From the NCBI GenBank assembly GCA_028684815.1, contig JAQUFE010000005.1, positions 1 to 64,000 of the forward strand: a stretch of 64,000 nucleotides of DNA, read 5' to 3'. Each line of letters begins with the position of its first letter. Positions within the stretch are counted from its first letter, which is position 1. Made by a program: the position numbers and the translations under genes. This document shows, in pieces, positions 15,959-26,093 of the stretch. This stretch comes from Sulfurimonas sp. GTDB lineage: Bacteria > Campylobacterota > Campylobacteria > Campylobacterales > Sulfurimonadaceae. The notes below the pieces were generated by a model. That model was given only the letters and a program-made list of their open reading frames with translations. It had not been told where the DNA came from and ran no database searches.

Positions 15959-16717
15959 ATGAAAACAATCACATTCATTGGTAACGGAAATATGGCACTG
16001 AGCATCGCAAAAGGTTTAAAGGATGACTATAACCTCGAAGTTGTGGGAAGAGATGTTAAAAAACTTCAAGATTTTGAGATAGAAGTAGGAGTGAGCGTAA
16101 ACAAGCATCTCTTAGATGGTTTTAACATGGATGGCAAAACAGTTTTACTCTGCGTTAAACCTGCAAATATAGATGAAATCTCTAAAAAACTAAAAGGAAA
16201 AGCAAGAGTTATCTACTCAGTTTTAGCCGGAACTAGCATCGAGAGAATAAAATCATCTCTGAACTCTGGAGCAGTTGTAAGAACGATGCCAAACCTAGCT
16301 GCAAGTGTAAGAAAGTCTATGACAACACTAACGGGAGATATAGAGTTTAAAGAAGAAGCTGAAGAGATTTTAGGCTCTATTGGTACAACTCTATGGCTAT
16401 CAAGCCAAAAAGAGCTTGACATCGCTACGGGTCTTGCTGGAAGCGGCCCTGCATATCTAGCTCTAATTGCAGAAGCTCTAGCTGATGGCGCTGTAAAACA
16501 AGGCCTAAGAAGAGAAGATGCTATGATTGTTATGAGAGGCCTTTTTGGCGGATTTGGGGAATTGATACAAGATATCCATCCAGCCCTACTTAAAGATGGA
16601 GTAATGAGCCCTGGTGGAACAACAGCCGCTGGTTATGGAGCACTAGAAGATGGAAATGTTAGAAGTGCTTGTATGGATGCTATTGCTAAAGCTTACAAAA
16701 AAGCAAAAGAGTTATAA
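15959..16717 (+). CDS. proC: Pyrroline-5-carboxylate reductase
   Basis: 252 residues. The NADPH-binding Rossmann start FIGNGNMALSIAKGL is at the N-terminus. The dimer/catalytic segment GLAGSGPAYLALIAEAL lies near residue 160 and the family signature MSPGGTTAAGYGALE near residue 222. ProC performs the last step of proline synthesis, and with the divergent proBA all three enzymes are encoded together. ATG follows AAGGGACTATT. The palindromic repeat cluster begins six bases after its stop. Confidence 0.95.
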   Translation: MKTITFIGNGNMALSIAKGLKDDYNLEVVGRDVKKLQDFEIEVGVSVNKHLLDGFNMDGKTVLLCVKPANIDEISKKLKGKARVIYSVLAGTSIERIKSSLNSGAVVRTMPNLAASVRKSMTTLTGDIEFKEEAEEILGSIGTTLWLSSQKELDIATGLAGSGPAYLALIAEALADGAVKQGLRREDAMIVMRGLFGGFGELIQDIHPALLKDGVMSPGGTTAAGYGALEDGNVRSACMDAIAKAYKKAKEL

Positions 16718-16722
16718 CCTCT

Positions 16723-17271
16723 CTGGCTCCCAAGCTCTGCGTGGGAGTCTATATATATGCGACACGCAAGAAGATATATGAGTTACAACGCAGAGCGTTG
16801 GAACTAGTTCAAAATACACTAACCTCGACTACAAAAACTTCAATATCTCTTTTTCTATATCTTATTTTTCTCTCTCTGGCTCCCATGCTCTGCGTGGGAG
16901 TCTATATATGCAACACGCAAGAAGATATATGAGTTCCAACGCGGAGCGTTGGAACTAGTTCAGCTCAATCAGCCTCACTTACAAAAACTTCAATATCTCT
17001 TTTTCTATATCTTCTTTTTCTCTGGCTCCCATGCTCTGCGTGGGAGTCTATATATGCAACACGCAAGAAGATATATGACTTCCAACGCAGAGCGTTGGAA
17101 CTAGTTCGAAATGGGACTTCTCTCTGGCTCCCATGCTCTGCGTGGGAGTCTATATATATGCAACACGCAAGAAGATATATGACTTCCAACGCGGAGCGTT
17201 GGAACTAGTTCAGCTCAATCAGCCTCACTTACAAAAACTTCAATATCTCTTTTTCTATATCTTCTTTTTCT
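16723..17271. repeat. Four palindromic repeat copies interleaved with duplicated thrC 3' tails
   Basis: Repeat copies lie at 16723-16810, 16876-16961, 17022-17107 and 17124-17211. Each holds a GGCTCCC-A/T-GC...GCGTGGGAGTC hairpin, ACACGCAAGAAGATATATGA, a TTCCAACGC/GCGTTGGAA hairpin and CTAGTTC. After copies 1, 2 and 4 comes the same ~43-bp stretch that is the true 3' end of thrC including its stop (16829-16871, 16979-17021, 17229-17271). The 16934-17021 and 17184-17271 stretches are identical over 88 bp. The family also occurs at 11898-12169. No gene is present in the gap. Confidence 0.9.
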
Positions 17272-18698
17272 ATGATAGTGTCGTGGATTATCTCTTTACT
17301 AAAGAGTTCATTTATCATATCTGGGATTTTCACGTTTGCAGTTTTTGAGATGCTCTTTAGAGCTACAATATCTTTTGCATCGACCTCGCCTGTTAGTGCA
17401 TTTGCTATAACTGGAGAGAACTTTGTCCACTCTGCAGTTGAGTAGATGATGCTTGGGATATTTTTTGTTGCACAACTCTCATGTGCTTTAAAACAAGTTG
17501 CAGTGTGTGGATCCATTAAATAACCCTCATCAAAACTCTTTTTAATATACTCTCTGCCCTCTTCATCACTACAAAAATCAGCTACAAAAATCTCTTGAAC
17601 TTTAGAGAGTTCATCTGCCGTTAGTGTGTAGATTTTCTTCTCATCTAAGTCACTCATTAGCTCTCTTGTTCTATCGGCTCCAAAGAGGTCATAGAGAACT
17701 CTCTCAACATTTGAAGACTTTAGTATATCCATAGCAGGCGAAGTTGTGAGGATTAGCTCTTGGTCACGCATATCATAGATGCCCGTTTTTATAAGACGAG
17801 TTAGGATATTGTTTTCATTTGATGAGATGATTAGTTTTTCAACTGGTAAGCCCATCAGTCTTGCATAGTAAGCTCCTAAAACATTTCCAAAGTTTCCACT
17901 TGGAACATTTAGATAGACCTTGTCACCTACTTCTATAACATCCTGTCTTACAAGCTCTAAGTAGTTATGGATGTGATAGATGATTTGAAAGATGATTCGT
18001 CCAAAGTTTACAGAGTTTGCAGCTGAGAGAGATATGTCTTTAGCCTTTAGTGCCTCATCAAAACTCTTAGATGCTAAAAGGTTTTTTAGAGCACTCTGTG
18101 CATCATCGAAGTTTCCTTTTATGCCAATAACTTTAAGGTTAGGTGCATCTTCAGTTACCATCTGAAGCCTTTGAACATCAGAAGTTCCATTTGCAGGATA
18201 CATACAAGCGACTCTTATGTTTTTTTTGTTCTTAAAAGTCTCTAGGGCTGCTGGCCCAGTATCTCCGCTTGTAGCAGCTAGGATAAGATAGTTTTCGTCT
18301 CTTTTTTGTGCAACGCTAGAGAGGATGCTACCAAAAGGCTGAAGTGCCATATCTTTAAATGCACGAGTTGGACCGTGGTAAAGCTCGCTTACATAGAGGT
18401 TTTCTCTTAGCTTTACAACTGGAACTGGATTAGATGCATCGTCAAACTTATCATAAAGGCTAAGTGCTTCATCGATAACATCCTGTTCTATATCTATCTC
18501 AAATCTGCTTAACAAATCAGATGCAAGAGTTTTATATGAAGAATTTAGATGTTTTTGTAAAAATTCTAGGCCCAGTTCTGGCAAACTCTCTGGAACATAT
18601 AAACCACCATAAGAGGCGATAGGACTTAGTATTGCTTGGGAAAATGTTACGCTTGATGCTCTGCTTCCATCACATCCACGAGTTTCTTTAAAGTTCAT
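17229..18698 (-). CDS. thrC: Threonine synthase
   Basis: 489 residues, full length for the ThrC type with an N-terminal extension. The PLP lysine is in the LYHGPTRAFKDMALQPFG motif near residue 117. AATSGDTGPAALE (phosphate binding) and PSGNFGNVLGAYYA follow. It converts O-phosphohomoserine, made by ThrB (61078-61959 in this window), to threonine. It is the last gene of a minus-strand run from rluD. Its last 14 codons (DIEKEILKFL end) are copied twice downstream within the repeat cluster. Confidence 0.96.
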   Translation of the reverse strand: MNFKETRGCDGSRASSVTFSQAILSPIASYGGLYVPESLPELGLEFLQKHLNSSYKTLASDLLSRFEIDIEQDVIDEALSLYDKFDDASNPVPVVKLRENLYVSELYHGPTRAFKDMALQPFGSILSSVAQKRDENYLILAATSGDTGPAALETFKNKKNIRVACMYPANGTSDVQRLQMVTEDAPNLKVIGIKGNFDDAQSALKNLLASKSFDEALKAKDISLSAANSVNFGRIIFQIIYHIHNYLELVRQDVIEVGDKVYLNVPSGNFGNVLGAYYARLMGLPVEKLIISSNENNILTRLIKTGIYDMRDQELILTTSPAMDILKSSNVERVLYDLFGADRTRELMSDLDEKKIYTLTADELSKVQEIFVADFCSDEEGREYIKKSFDEGYLMDPHTATCFKAHESCATKNIPSIIYSTAEWTKFSPVIANALTGEVDAKDIVALKSISKTANVKIPDMINELFSKEIIHDTIIEKEDIEKEILKFL

Positions 18699-18734
18699 AT
18701 TTTTCTCTACTTAAAATTATTTTTGAAATTATAT

Positions 18735-19955
18735 CTAAAAAAGATTTTCTGGGTCTATATGGTAAGACTTTTGAGTCACCTCAAAAATGAGTTCATCATC
18801 AACTCGCCCTATTGTGTAACCTTTTTTTATCTTCATACCTTTTTTTATATTTGGCGATATTTGAGAAAGATTTGCATAGATTGTATGAAGCTCATTGTCA
18901 TGCTCAATAATAACAATATTTTTAAGTACCGCAGTTTTATCAGCATAGATAATCCTACCATTAAAAACAGTTTTGACTTTTTCATTGTTCACTTTTGGTT
19001 TAAGAGAAATGGACTCGTTAAATACTTTGATGCCGTAGATTGGGTCTGTATAAGTTCCATATTTTTTCGTTATTGTGTATGGATTAAAGGGAGCTATAGT
19101 TTTAGAGCCTACATATTTTTTGGTCTTAACAGCTTGGTAGCTACTCCCGTGTTTTTTAACATTTGGAAGATTATCATCTGAAACCATACTCTTAGAGTTA
19201 AAAGCTTTTCTTCTTTGTTCTTCCTCTTTTGCCCTGTTTATTTCATCTATTTTTATGATATTTAATTTCGCAAGTGTCTCTTTGAGTTGATCTTGCTTTT
19301 TAAGAATATCTTTTAACTCTTTTTTATATGAATTTTTAGCAATTTCAAGCTCTTTTAAATCTTTTATATTCTTTTTATTCGTCGCTATGAGATCTTTTCT
19401 TTTTGCATCAATGCTTGCTATCTCAACTTCAAGAGAGTTAGCATGCTCATTTAGAGTATCTATATTTTTTGAGTTATCATAAAACTCAGCATTTAATTTT
19501 TTTATCTTCTGTTTAGACTCTTCTAGCATCACAGTTAAGACTTCAAATTCTATGAGTGACTTCTCACTAGCATCCATCTCCTCTTCTAAGATTACAGAGA
19601 GTGAAACACTTTGTGCTATGGTAAAAACTAGCTCTTCTTCTAGTTTTTCTTGAGTAGATTTTAGGTTTGTTTGCACACCCCTTAGCTCTTCTAGTTGCTT
19701 TGTACTTGACTCATAAGTAGCTTCTTTGTTTGATAGTTCTTCTTTTAAATTTGTAATGTGTTTTTCTTGAACTTCTATCTCTTTTTTTTGCTTGAGTATT
19801 GCTTTTGCAGTATCGTCCATCTTCTCATTTAGATTTGAGTAGCTTTTAGAAAATGTACTTAGTTTAGAGCTGGTTTTTTTGATATCAGAATCTACACTTG
19901 TTTTTGCAAAAACCATGCTAGATGCTAAGATAATCACCAAAAATAAATGTGTCAT
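18735..19955 (-). CDS. EnvC-like murein hydrolase activator (coiled coil plus degenerate LytM)
   Basis: 406 residues with an N-terminal signal segment (first ~17 residues) and a very long Lys/Glu/Leu-rich coiled coil to about residue 250. The C-terminal LytM/M23-like domain lacks the zinc set: the usual HxHFG is replaced by ELIFEVT and the HTIYANL site keeps only part of the pattern. A coiled coil plus dead LytM domain next to ftsEX is the EnvC/FtsEX arrangement, where FtsEX controls amidase activation at the septum. It overlaps ftsX by four bases. Confidence 0.85.
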   Translation of the reverse strand: MTHLFLVIILASSMVFAKTSVDSDIKKTSSKLSTFSKSYSNLNEKMDDTAKAILKQKKEIEVQEKHITNLKEELSNKEATYESSTKQLEELRGVQTNLKSTQEKLEEELVFTIAQSVSLSVILEEEMDASEKSLIEFEVLTVMLEESKQKIKKLNAEFYDNSKNIDTLNEHANSLEVEIASIDAKRKDLIATNKKNIKDLKELEIAKNSYKKELKDILKKQDQLKETLAKLNIIKIDEINRAKEEEQRRKAFNSKSMVSDDNLPNVKKHGSSYQAVKTKKYVGSKTIAPFNPYTITKKYGTYTDPIYGIKVFNESISLKPKVNNEKVKTVFNGRIIYADKTAVLKNIVIIEHDNELHTIYANLSQISPNIKKGMKIKKGYTIGRVDDELIFEVTQKSYHIDPENLF

Positions 19956-20761
19956 ACCTCTTCTTTATGCCCTATAACTATCATGAGTGCCAAAATTATA
20001 GAGAGCGTAATTGAAGCACTAAAAAGGGTGGCAGCATCATTTACAACATCAAAAATAGTTATATTGATACTAAGATTTTCAAACTGCTCTATTATTAGAG
20101 GTTCTGATGATATGTAAACAAAGAGACCAAAAGTAATAACCCCAGCGATGATTGCATCTACAATGGCAAGTCTAAACAAAACAGCTGAGCGAAGCCAGAT
20201 AGGCGCTCCAAAGAGTGCCATTATGCTCATTCTCTCGTTATGTTTAAACTGCCAGATGCGAAGCTCTTTAAAGATAAGAAGTGTAGTTACCACAAAAACA
20301 ACGATGGCAAAAACAAAAACAACTGTCTTAAATAGCACTAAGAGTTTATATGTAGTATCATGGTTATGAGAAAAGTCCTCAATTTTGGTTATTGATTTTA
20401 TCTTCAAGAGATTCTCTCTTAATTTTTTTATCTGTTTTGGGCTTGGATATTCTGTTAGAGTAAGCTTATAAAATTTTGGAAGAGTTAGTTTTAAAAGTTC
20501 TTTATTTTTCTCAGTTATGCCACTATTTAATCTTTCAATCACATTGTCTGCTGAGAGTTCTGTAACACCCTTTATAAGATCATTTACATCTATTATCTCT
20601 TTGTCTTGTAGTTTTTTTTGACTTATAATGATGATAGAGTAGTTATTTGCTAAGTTTTCTTTATAAGCATCCATAGTTCTATCCACAATTGTAAAAATCT
20701 GTATGGAGAAGAGGATGCTTACAAGCGCAATAACTAGGGAGAAATGATTTTTAAAGGACTT
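19952..20761 (-). CDS. ftsX: FtsX-like division permease
   Basis: 270 residues from the ATG at 20759-20761 ([14 protein letters not shown]), preceded by GGGAG. A 14-codon longer start at 20803 is possible but would overlap ftsE by 53 bases. One membrane segment lies near the N-terminus, then a periplasmic domain of ~110 residues, and three membrane segments follow (VVFVFAIVVFVVTTLLIF, AIVDAIIAGVITFGLFVY, LSIILALMIVIG). FtsX pairs with FtsE and transmits ATP hydrolysis to the periplasmic EnvC-type activator encoded next. Confidence 0.88.
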   Translation of the reverse strand, partial: KSFKNHFSLVIALVSILFSIQIFTIVDRTMDAYKENLANNYSIIIISQKKLQDKEIIDVNDLIKGVTELSADNVIERLNSGITEKNKELLKLTLPKFYKLTLTEYPSPKQIKKLRENLLKIKSITKIEDFSHNHDTTYKLLVLFKTVVFVFAIVVFVVTTLLIFKELRIWQFKHNERMSIMALFGAPIWLRSAVLFRLAIVDAIIAGVITFGLFVYISSEPLIIEQFENLSINITIFDVVNDAATLFSASITLSIILALMIVIGHKEEV

Positions 20762-21422
20762 CATGTATGCTCCCATACTCAATATTGTAGTGCTTATAAT
20801 CAACGTTTAAATTTCTTGGAATATTATGAGTTACAACTATAACAGTAGTGTTTAACTGCTCATTGGCACCCTCTAAAAGGTTCCAAATAAGCTGAGATGA
20901 ATAGTCATCTAAATTACCAGTTGGCTCATCCGCTAAAATGAGTATGGGATTGTGTGCCAAAGCTCTAGCCATCGCAACTCTTTGCTGTTCTCCACCGCTT
21001 AGTTCTAGTGGATATTTACCTGCTTGATGCTTGAGTCTAACATGCTTTAAGAGTGAGTCAACTTGGTTTTGAGTTACACCTTTTTCATAACCGTTAATGA
21101 TTAGAGGAAGCATTATATTTTTCTCAATTGTCCACTCTTTAACAAGCTTATAATCTTGAAAAACTATACCAATATGTCTTCTTAGAAAGTTTAGTTTAGA
21201 AGTTGTTACACCACGAAGCTCTACTCCACCAACTATCAAACTCCCTTGTTTAGCCTTTAGTGAGCCATAAAGAGATTTAAGCAGAGTTGATTTTCCACTT
21301 CCACTCGCTCCAGTTATAAATATAAAACTACCAGAGTCGATAGAGAAGTTTGCCTTGTTTATAATCGTCTCATTATTTGAGTATGAAAGAGATAAATCTT
21401 GCGCCAATATTACCTTATCCAT
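20751..21422 (-). CDS. ftsE: FtsE-like ABC ATPase
   Basis: 224 residues from the ATG at 21420-21422, which overlaps the trmB stop. Walker [10 protein letters not shown] lies near residue 36, the ABC signature [15 protein letters not shown] near 136 and Walker [14 protein letters not shown] near 157, followed by the switch histidine (VVTH). Strong similarity to the LolD/FtsE/MacB group together with adjacent ftsX and an envC-like gene makes FtsE the right member. It couples ATP hydrolysis to septal peptidoglycan splitting. Confidence 0.93.
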   Translation of the reverse strand: MDKVILAQDLSLSYSNNETIINKANFSIDSGSFIFITGASGSGKSTLLKSLYGSLKAKQGSLIVGGVELRGVTTSKLNFLRRHIGIVFQDYKLVKEWTIEKNIMLPLIINGYEKGVTQNQVDSLLKHVRLKHQAGKYPLELSGGEQQRVAMARALAHNPILILADEPTGNLDDYSSQLIWNLLEGANEQLNTTVIVVTHNIPRNLNVDYKHYNIEYGSIHEVL

Positions 21423-22587
21423 GAAAAACCTCATCTAAATATCTGTGTGCTAAAAGGTTACTCTTGGAGCTTAGTGGAAGGGATGGATAGTAAGATGCCA
21501 CTCTGTCTTTTATGGTTATATAGAGATGTTCTGGTCTATCAAAACTCCCCAACGAGAGCCTAAACATAACACCACTTTCAAGCTTATATACCCTCTCAAA
21601 ATGTATAAATCCACCATCAAATTTTTTTGTAACTCCATGAAGTGCAAAGAGTTCATCAAGAGAGGTGTTTACCATTTTAAAGTCAAACGTTCCCTCTATC
21701 ACAAGTGCATCTGACTCCTCTTCATTTATCATAGTTACATCGTAGATATTTTTTTGCATCTTCTTCCATCTATCTTCATACTTGGAGCTGATGGCAATAT
21801 CTCTGTTTTTATTTATATGAAGTATGGTTTTATAAAAGTTTATAAAAGTCTCATAAGAGTACGCATAGTATTTTTCGCTATCTGTACGAAGTTCAAGCCT
21901 TCCATCAACTCTTAAAACTCTCCTAGCTTCTTCTATAAAAGAGGTAGAGATCACTCTTCTGTGTGGCTTTTTATCCCATGGAACTGGAAAGTGCACAAAG
22001 ATTTTCTCAACTATGTTAGATGGAACCAACTCCAAAAAAAGTCTCGCATCATAATCAAGCACAAGCAAGTTATCAATACTTTGGATGCTGACTTGCTTTA
22101 AAACCTGCTCTATAGAAGGTCTATGAATCTCGATGCCGATAAATAAAACATCTCTATTTTCTTTAGCCTGATGCAATAGATGCCTACCAGAGCCAAATCC
22201 AACCTCTATACTTATACGTTTGTCATCTAAAAAACCATCAGTAAAAAAACTAATACCTCTTAGTGCATTTGAAGTTTGGAGATGGATGTTTTTTTGTTTT
22301 TGTACAACATTTGAAGATATTATTTCTAGCTTTGCAAGATCTGCGTAAGCTAAAAGTGCTCTATGCACATTGTGGATAGATGCTGGCCTTGTAAGCTTAT
22401 CTGTTTTTAAAAGACTTTTAGATTCTTCTTCTTTTCTTAGCAAAAAAAAGTCATCGCCCTCTACACTTACCGAGATAAGAGTCTCATCTTTGTGCACAAT
22501 ATTTTTTGCAGCAAAATTGAAAGAGACTCCATCATGATTTGTTCCAAACTCTATCTCTTTAAACTCTCGTATATGAAGGTGTGGCAT
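21415..22587 (-). CDS. trmB: tRNA (guanine-N7)-methyltransferase, extended Campylobacterota form
   Basis: 390 residues. The methyltransferase core (about 120-290) has [11 protein letters not shown] (SAM motif), [31 protein letters not shown] and [13 protein letters not shown], all diagnostic of TrmB, which makes m7G46. Typical TrmB is 210-240 residues. Here about 115 extra N-terminal and 80 extra C-terminal residues flank the core, the long form known from Campylobacter/Helicobacter relatives. It is cotranscribed with ftsE (overlapping stop and start). Confidence 0.92.
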   Translation of the reverse strand: MPHLHIREFKEIEFGTNHDGVSFNFAAKNIVHKDETLISVSVEGDDFFLLRKEEESKSLLKTDKLTRPASIHNVHRALLAYADLAKLEIISSNVVQKQKNIHLQTSNALRGISFFTDGFLDDKRISIEVGFGSGRHLLHQAKENRDVLFIGIEIHRPSIEQVLKQVSIQSIDNLLVLDYDARLFLELVPSNIVEKIFVHFPVPWDKKPHRRVISTSFIEEARRVLRVDGRLELRTDSEKYYAYSYETFINFYKTILHINKNRDIAISSKYEDRWKKMQKNIYDVTMINEEESDALVIEGTFDFKMVNTSLDELFALHGVTKKFDGGFIHFERVYKLESGVMFRLSLGSFDRPEHLYITIKDRVASYYPSLPLSSKSNLLAHRYLDEVFHG

Positions 22588-22597
22588 CAGTTCTCAT

Positions 22598-23962
22598 TTA
22601 GTTAAAATCTTGAGTAGGCAGTATTACTTCTACTTCTTTACTAACAGGTTTAGAAAGTTTAGAAGGCTTATCCTGTATAATCTCTTCTTTTTTAGAATTG
22701 TCTTTTACGCTAACTGGCGTTTTAACTTGAACTTCTATACTAGGATTTGACTTTAAACCATAAGCATCTATAGCGTAAATTTTGTAGTAGTAAGTGATAT
22801 TTGGTCCTATCTCAGGATCACTAAATCTTGTACCTTTTATATCTACAAATTCCTCCTCTTTAGCATCAAACCAGCCAGTTTTAGATTTTTTTACTACACT
22901 ATATTTAACGACTCTACTATCTTTATTTTTCCAGTTAATCTCTATCTTATCACCCACTAATTTAGCTTCTAGTAGAGATGGAGTTTGTGGTTTCATCAGA
23001 GTTATCCCTTGAATAGAGATCTTGTTATGGATACTCTCAAGCCCATTTTTCTCAACCACACTCACACGATAAAAGTACTCCTTTGCATCTTCTTCTATTA
23101 TATCTGTAAATGTATTGTTATAAAGTTTTGCGATTAGTTCATAACTACCAGTTGAACTTGATGAGCGATAGAGGTTATATCTAGCAAAATCTTTTGCATC
23201 AGATTTTTCCCAGTTTATCTCTATTTTTCTTGGCAAATCAGTAGTAGCTACGATGTACTTAACAGGGTTTGGAAGTGGCTTTGTCACAACTTGAACAATC
23301 TCACTAGGAGTTGATGTAATGTTGTCAAATGTCACTACTTTTACACGGTACTTATAAACATAATCATCTTTTAGCCCAGTATCTATATACTCAGCATTAA
23401 GCCTTCCATCTACTGTAGCTATCCTTTTCCAACTCTCTTCTATTAAGGTTTTTCTCTCAATAATGTAAGATTTAACCTTTTGATTTGCATGTGGTCGCCA
23501 TATTATCTTTGCAGTTCTTGGCATATTTTCTATACTTTTTATCCAAACAACTGATTGCAAAACTGGAAGTGAGTTTACAATCTTCATCTCACTCATTTGA
23601 GACTCTGCATCTTTAGAAAATGTTCTAAAACTATATGCATAGCTCGTATTTGGTGTAATACTATTGTCTAAAAAGTGAGTCGTAAAACGATTATCAAGAG
23701 TCTTATAGTGACGAAGTTCACTTCCCTCTAAGTTATTTTTTTGCTTATAAATATAGATGCCTTTTACTCTCTCATCAGTAATTGCACTCCACTCAAAGGC
23801 TATTGAGTTCATATCCTCAACTACACCATTTTGAGTAAGTTTAACTATAGGTAGTGTTTTATCTATTTTTGTATCATCGCCAGTCTTTGGTGAGATAGCA
23901 CCACAACCGCTAAATAGTAGTAGAGAAACTGTGCAAAATAGTGCTAGTATCCGTAACTTCAT
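22598..23962 (-). CDS. Lipoprotein with tandem fibronectin type III domains
   Basis: 454 residues from the ATG at 23960-23962; the 460-residue form with a weaker start is less likely. The lipobox LLLFSGC gives a lipid-anchored mature protein. Four fibronectin-III-like repeats follow, each with a conserved Trp (FEWSAI, IIWRPH, INWEKS, INWKNK) and a Y-x-Y/YKYRV strand. A Lys/Ser/Pro-rich tail ends the protein. It overlaps the rluD-like stop by 53 bases. It is likely an envelope scaffold or adhesion protein; binding partner unknown. Confidence 0.8.
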   Translation of the reverse strand: MKLRILALFCTVSLLLFSGCGAISPKTGDDTKIDKTLPIVKLTQNGVVEDMNSIAFEWSAITDERVKGIYIYKQKNNLEGSELRHYKTLDNRFTTHFLDNSITPNTSYAYSFRTFSKDAESQMSEMKIVNSLPVLQSVVWIKSIENMPRTAKIIWRPHANQKVKSYIIERKTLIEESWKRIATVDGRLNAEYIDTGLKDDYVYKYRVKVVTFDNITSTPSEIVQVVTKPLPNPVKYIVATTDLPRKIEINWEKSDAKDFARYNLYRSSSSTGSYELIAKLYNNTFTDIIEEDAKEYFYRVSVVEKNGLESIHNKISIQGITLMKPQTPSLLEAKLVGDKIEINWKNKDSRVVKYSVVKKSKTGWFDAKEEEFVDIKGTRFSDPEIGPNITYYYKIYAIDAYGLKSNPSIEVQVKTPVSVKDNSKKEEIIQDKPSKLSKPVSKEVEVILPTQDFN

Positions 23963-24887
23963 TAATCTGCTCCATATCAAATTTTTTATCTATAAACTCT
24001 TTTGTTACACTATCAAGAGGTGCGCTAAAGAAGAGTTTTTCTTTACTCTTTGGATGAATAAAGTATATCATATAAGCGTGAAGCAAAATACGTTCCGATT
24101 TCTCCATTTTTGGACTCTGAGCATAGATGTGGTCGCCTAAAATATGGCGGTTCAAACTCTCTAAATGTACCCTTATCTGATGCGTTCTACCAGTAAATAA
24201 CTTACATGCAACTAGCTGTAGTGTTTCATCGTTAGACTGTGCTAAAACTTTAAACATTGTCTTTGCATTTTTTGATTTTGCACCATTGCTACAAGTCATC
24301 TTAAGTCTATTGTGATGACTTCGCCCAATACTTAACTCTATAGTAGTTAAATCATCTTTTAAAGGTGGATTTACAACTGCGAGGTAGTATCTTCCCATAG
24401 TCTTGTCTTGAAGTTGAAGAGATAAAAACTCATGCGCCTCATTGTTTTTTGCTACAACCATAGCACCGCTTGTGCCTTTGTCTAGTCTATGCACTATGCC
24501 GTGTCTCTCTTGTCCGCTTAAAGTAGAGAGTCTTATGCCTTTATGTTTTAGCCAGTCCACTAAAGTAGGCTCTTTTACACTTGGAGCTGGATGAACTGTA
24601 ACTCCGCTTGGTTTATTTATAACTAAGATATCATCATCTTCATAAAGTATCTCAACATCGAAGTCAATCTTTTGTGGTTCAGTATGTTTTGCTTGGACAA
24701 ATTCTATCAAAACACTCTGCCCCTCTTTTAACTTTAGTCCAGCTTTTGTAGTAGCTTTATCATCTACTTTTACAAATCCGCTCTTTATTAAAGCCGCTAT
24801 CTGCGAGCGAGTATCCTCTAGTTGAGATGCGAGGAATGCATCTAGTCTTTGTGCTTCATTACAAACAAAGCTCTTTTTTTCGCTCAT
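23910..24887 (-). CDS. RluA/RluD-family 23S rRNA pseudouridine synthase
   Basis: 325 residues. An N-terminal S4 RNA-binding domain (RLDAFLASQLEDTRSQIAAL, about 13-32) precedes the catalytic domain. That domain has the RLDKGTSGAMVVAKN motif, whose Asp is the nucleophile (near residue 140), and the later GRTHQIRVHL. RluD modifies helix 69 of 23S rRNA. RluA-family paralogues are hard to separate by eye, so the specificity is left open. It heads the minus-strand run ending at thrC and is divergent from rodA. Confidence 0.9.
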   Translation of the reverse strand: MSEKKSFVCNEAQRLDAFLASQLEDTRSQIAALIKSGFVKVDDKATTKAGLKLKEGQSVLIEFVQAKHTEPQKIDFDVEILYEDDDILVINKPSGVTVHPAPSVKEPTLVDWLKHKGIRLSTLSGQERHGIVHRLDKGTSGAMVVAKNNEAHEFLSLQLQDKTMGRYYLAVVNPPLKDDLTTIELSIGRSHHNRLKMTCSNGAKSKNAKTMFKVLAQSNDETLQLVACKLFTGRTHQIRVHLESLNRHILGDHIYAQSPKMEKSERILLHAYMIYFIHPKSKEKLFFSAPLDSVTKEFIDKKFDMEQINEVTDTSTILHSFSTTI

Positions 24888-24980
24888 TTTATGCCTTTGT
24901 GGATAAACTTAGTACCTTGAGAAAAAAGCTCTTTAGCTCTTTTGTGATACAATTTATAAAAAATTTTTGGAGTTACAAAC

Positions 24981-26093
24981 TTGTGGAGATTTGATAAGCG
25001 TATTTTAGCACAATTTGATTTTTTTTCTATTATCCTAATCATACCACTTGTAATAACCTCAAACTGGCTTATTGGCGAAGTTGTCCCAGCTCTTGCACAA
25101 AAACAAAGTGCTTATGTCGGAGTAGCAGTCATCGCCTTTGTATTTGTTTTTTTACTTCCCATCAGAAGAATGAGCTGGTTTATACCTCTAATCTACTGGG
25201 CTAATATTGGGCTACTTTTTGCAGTTGAGTTTTTTGGTCATGCAAGACTTGGTGCAAAGAGATGGATAAACATCCCTTTTATAGATGCAACCATACAACC
25301 ATCAGAGTTTGTAAAACCAGCTCTCATACTTATGCTAGCTTACATCATTCACAAAAATCCTCCTCCTGCAGATGGCTACAGATTAAAAGATTTTTTAAAA
25401 ATAAGTTTTTACATTTTACTACCCTTTACACTTATAGTAAAAGAGCCAGACTTAGGGACTGCACTTGTTTTACTGCTTCTTGGATATGGTGTCCTTTTTT
25501 ACATTGGAGTATATTGGAAGATTTTAGTAGCAATCTTCGCTACCATCTTACTAGTCTCACCTCTTGTTTATAAGTTTGCACTTCATGATTATCAAAAAAC
25601 AAGAATCACAGATTTTTTAAGTGAAAAGCCATCATACCATGTTCAACAATCCATCATAGCCATAGGTTCAGGAGGCATGACAGGAAAGTCAAAGGAAGAT
25701 GCTACGCAGACTCAGATGAGATTTCTTCCCATCTCTACAAGTGACTTTATCTTTGCGTTTCTTGTTGAGAGAAGTGGTTTTTTAGGAGCTTTAGCCATTA
25801 TCCTTATCTATGTTGTACTTATCCTGCATCTTATGAGCCTTAGCATCTACAACACAGACTACTTCATAAAAGTAGTTAGTGTCTCCATAGCATTTATGAT
25901 ATTTATATATATGGGAGTAAACATATCCATGACCATAGGTTTCGCCCCTGTTGTTGGAGTTCCTCTGCCGATGTTTAGCTATGGAGGAAGCAGTTTTATA
26001 AACTTCATAATACTCTTTGCCATCATGCAAAACCTCATCACTTTTAGGTATAAAGATATGTACGATGCAAGGGGAACTAAGAGCTTTTTATAA
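24981..26093 (+). CDS. rodA: SEDS glycosyltransferase RodA
   Basis: 370 residues with about ten membrane segments. The SEDS signatures are present: GAKRWINIPFIDATIQPSEF near residue 92, VKEPDLGTALVLL near 155, and GVPLPMFSYGGSSF near 325. RodA polymerises glycan strands for elongation with its partner PBP2. The start is TTG at 24981, with TTGGAG nine bases upstream; the first residues MWRFDKRILAQFDFFS are typical for RodA. The 93-bp gap to the divergent rluD-like gene carries the promoters. Confidence 0.95.
   Translation: MWRFDKRILAQFDFFSIILIIPLVITSNWLIGEVVPALAQKQSAYVGVAVIAFVFVFLLPIRRMSWFIPLIYWANIGLLFAVEFFGHARLGAKRWINIPFIDATIQPSEFVKPALILMLAYIIHKNPPPADGYRLKDFLKISFYILLPFTLIVKEPDLGTALVLLLLGYGVLFYIGVYWKILVAIFATILLVSPLVYKFALHDYQKTRITDFLSEKPSYHVQQSIIAIGSGGMTGKSKEDATQTQMRFLPISTSDFIFAFLVERSGFLGALAIILIYVVLILHLMSLSIYNTDYFIKVVSVSIAFMIFIYMGVNISMTIGFAPVVGVPLPMFSYGGSSFINFIILFAIMQNLITFRYKDMYDARGTKSFL

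Noticed and set aside
16741-17348. Several short frames (containing CVGVYIYATRKK or similar) near thrC
   Set aside because: They are translations of the palindromic repeats and of the antisense of thrC.
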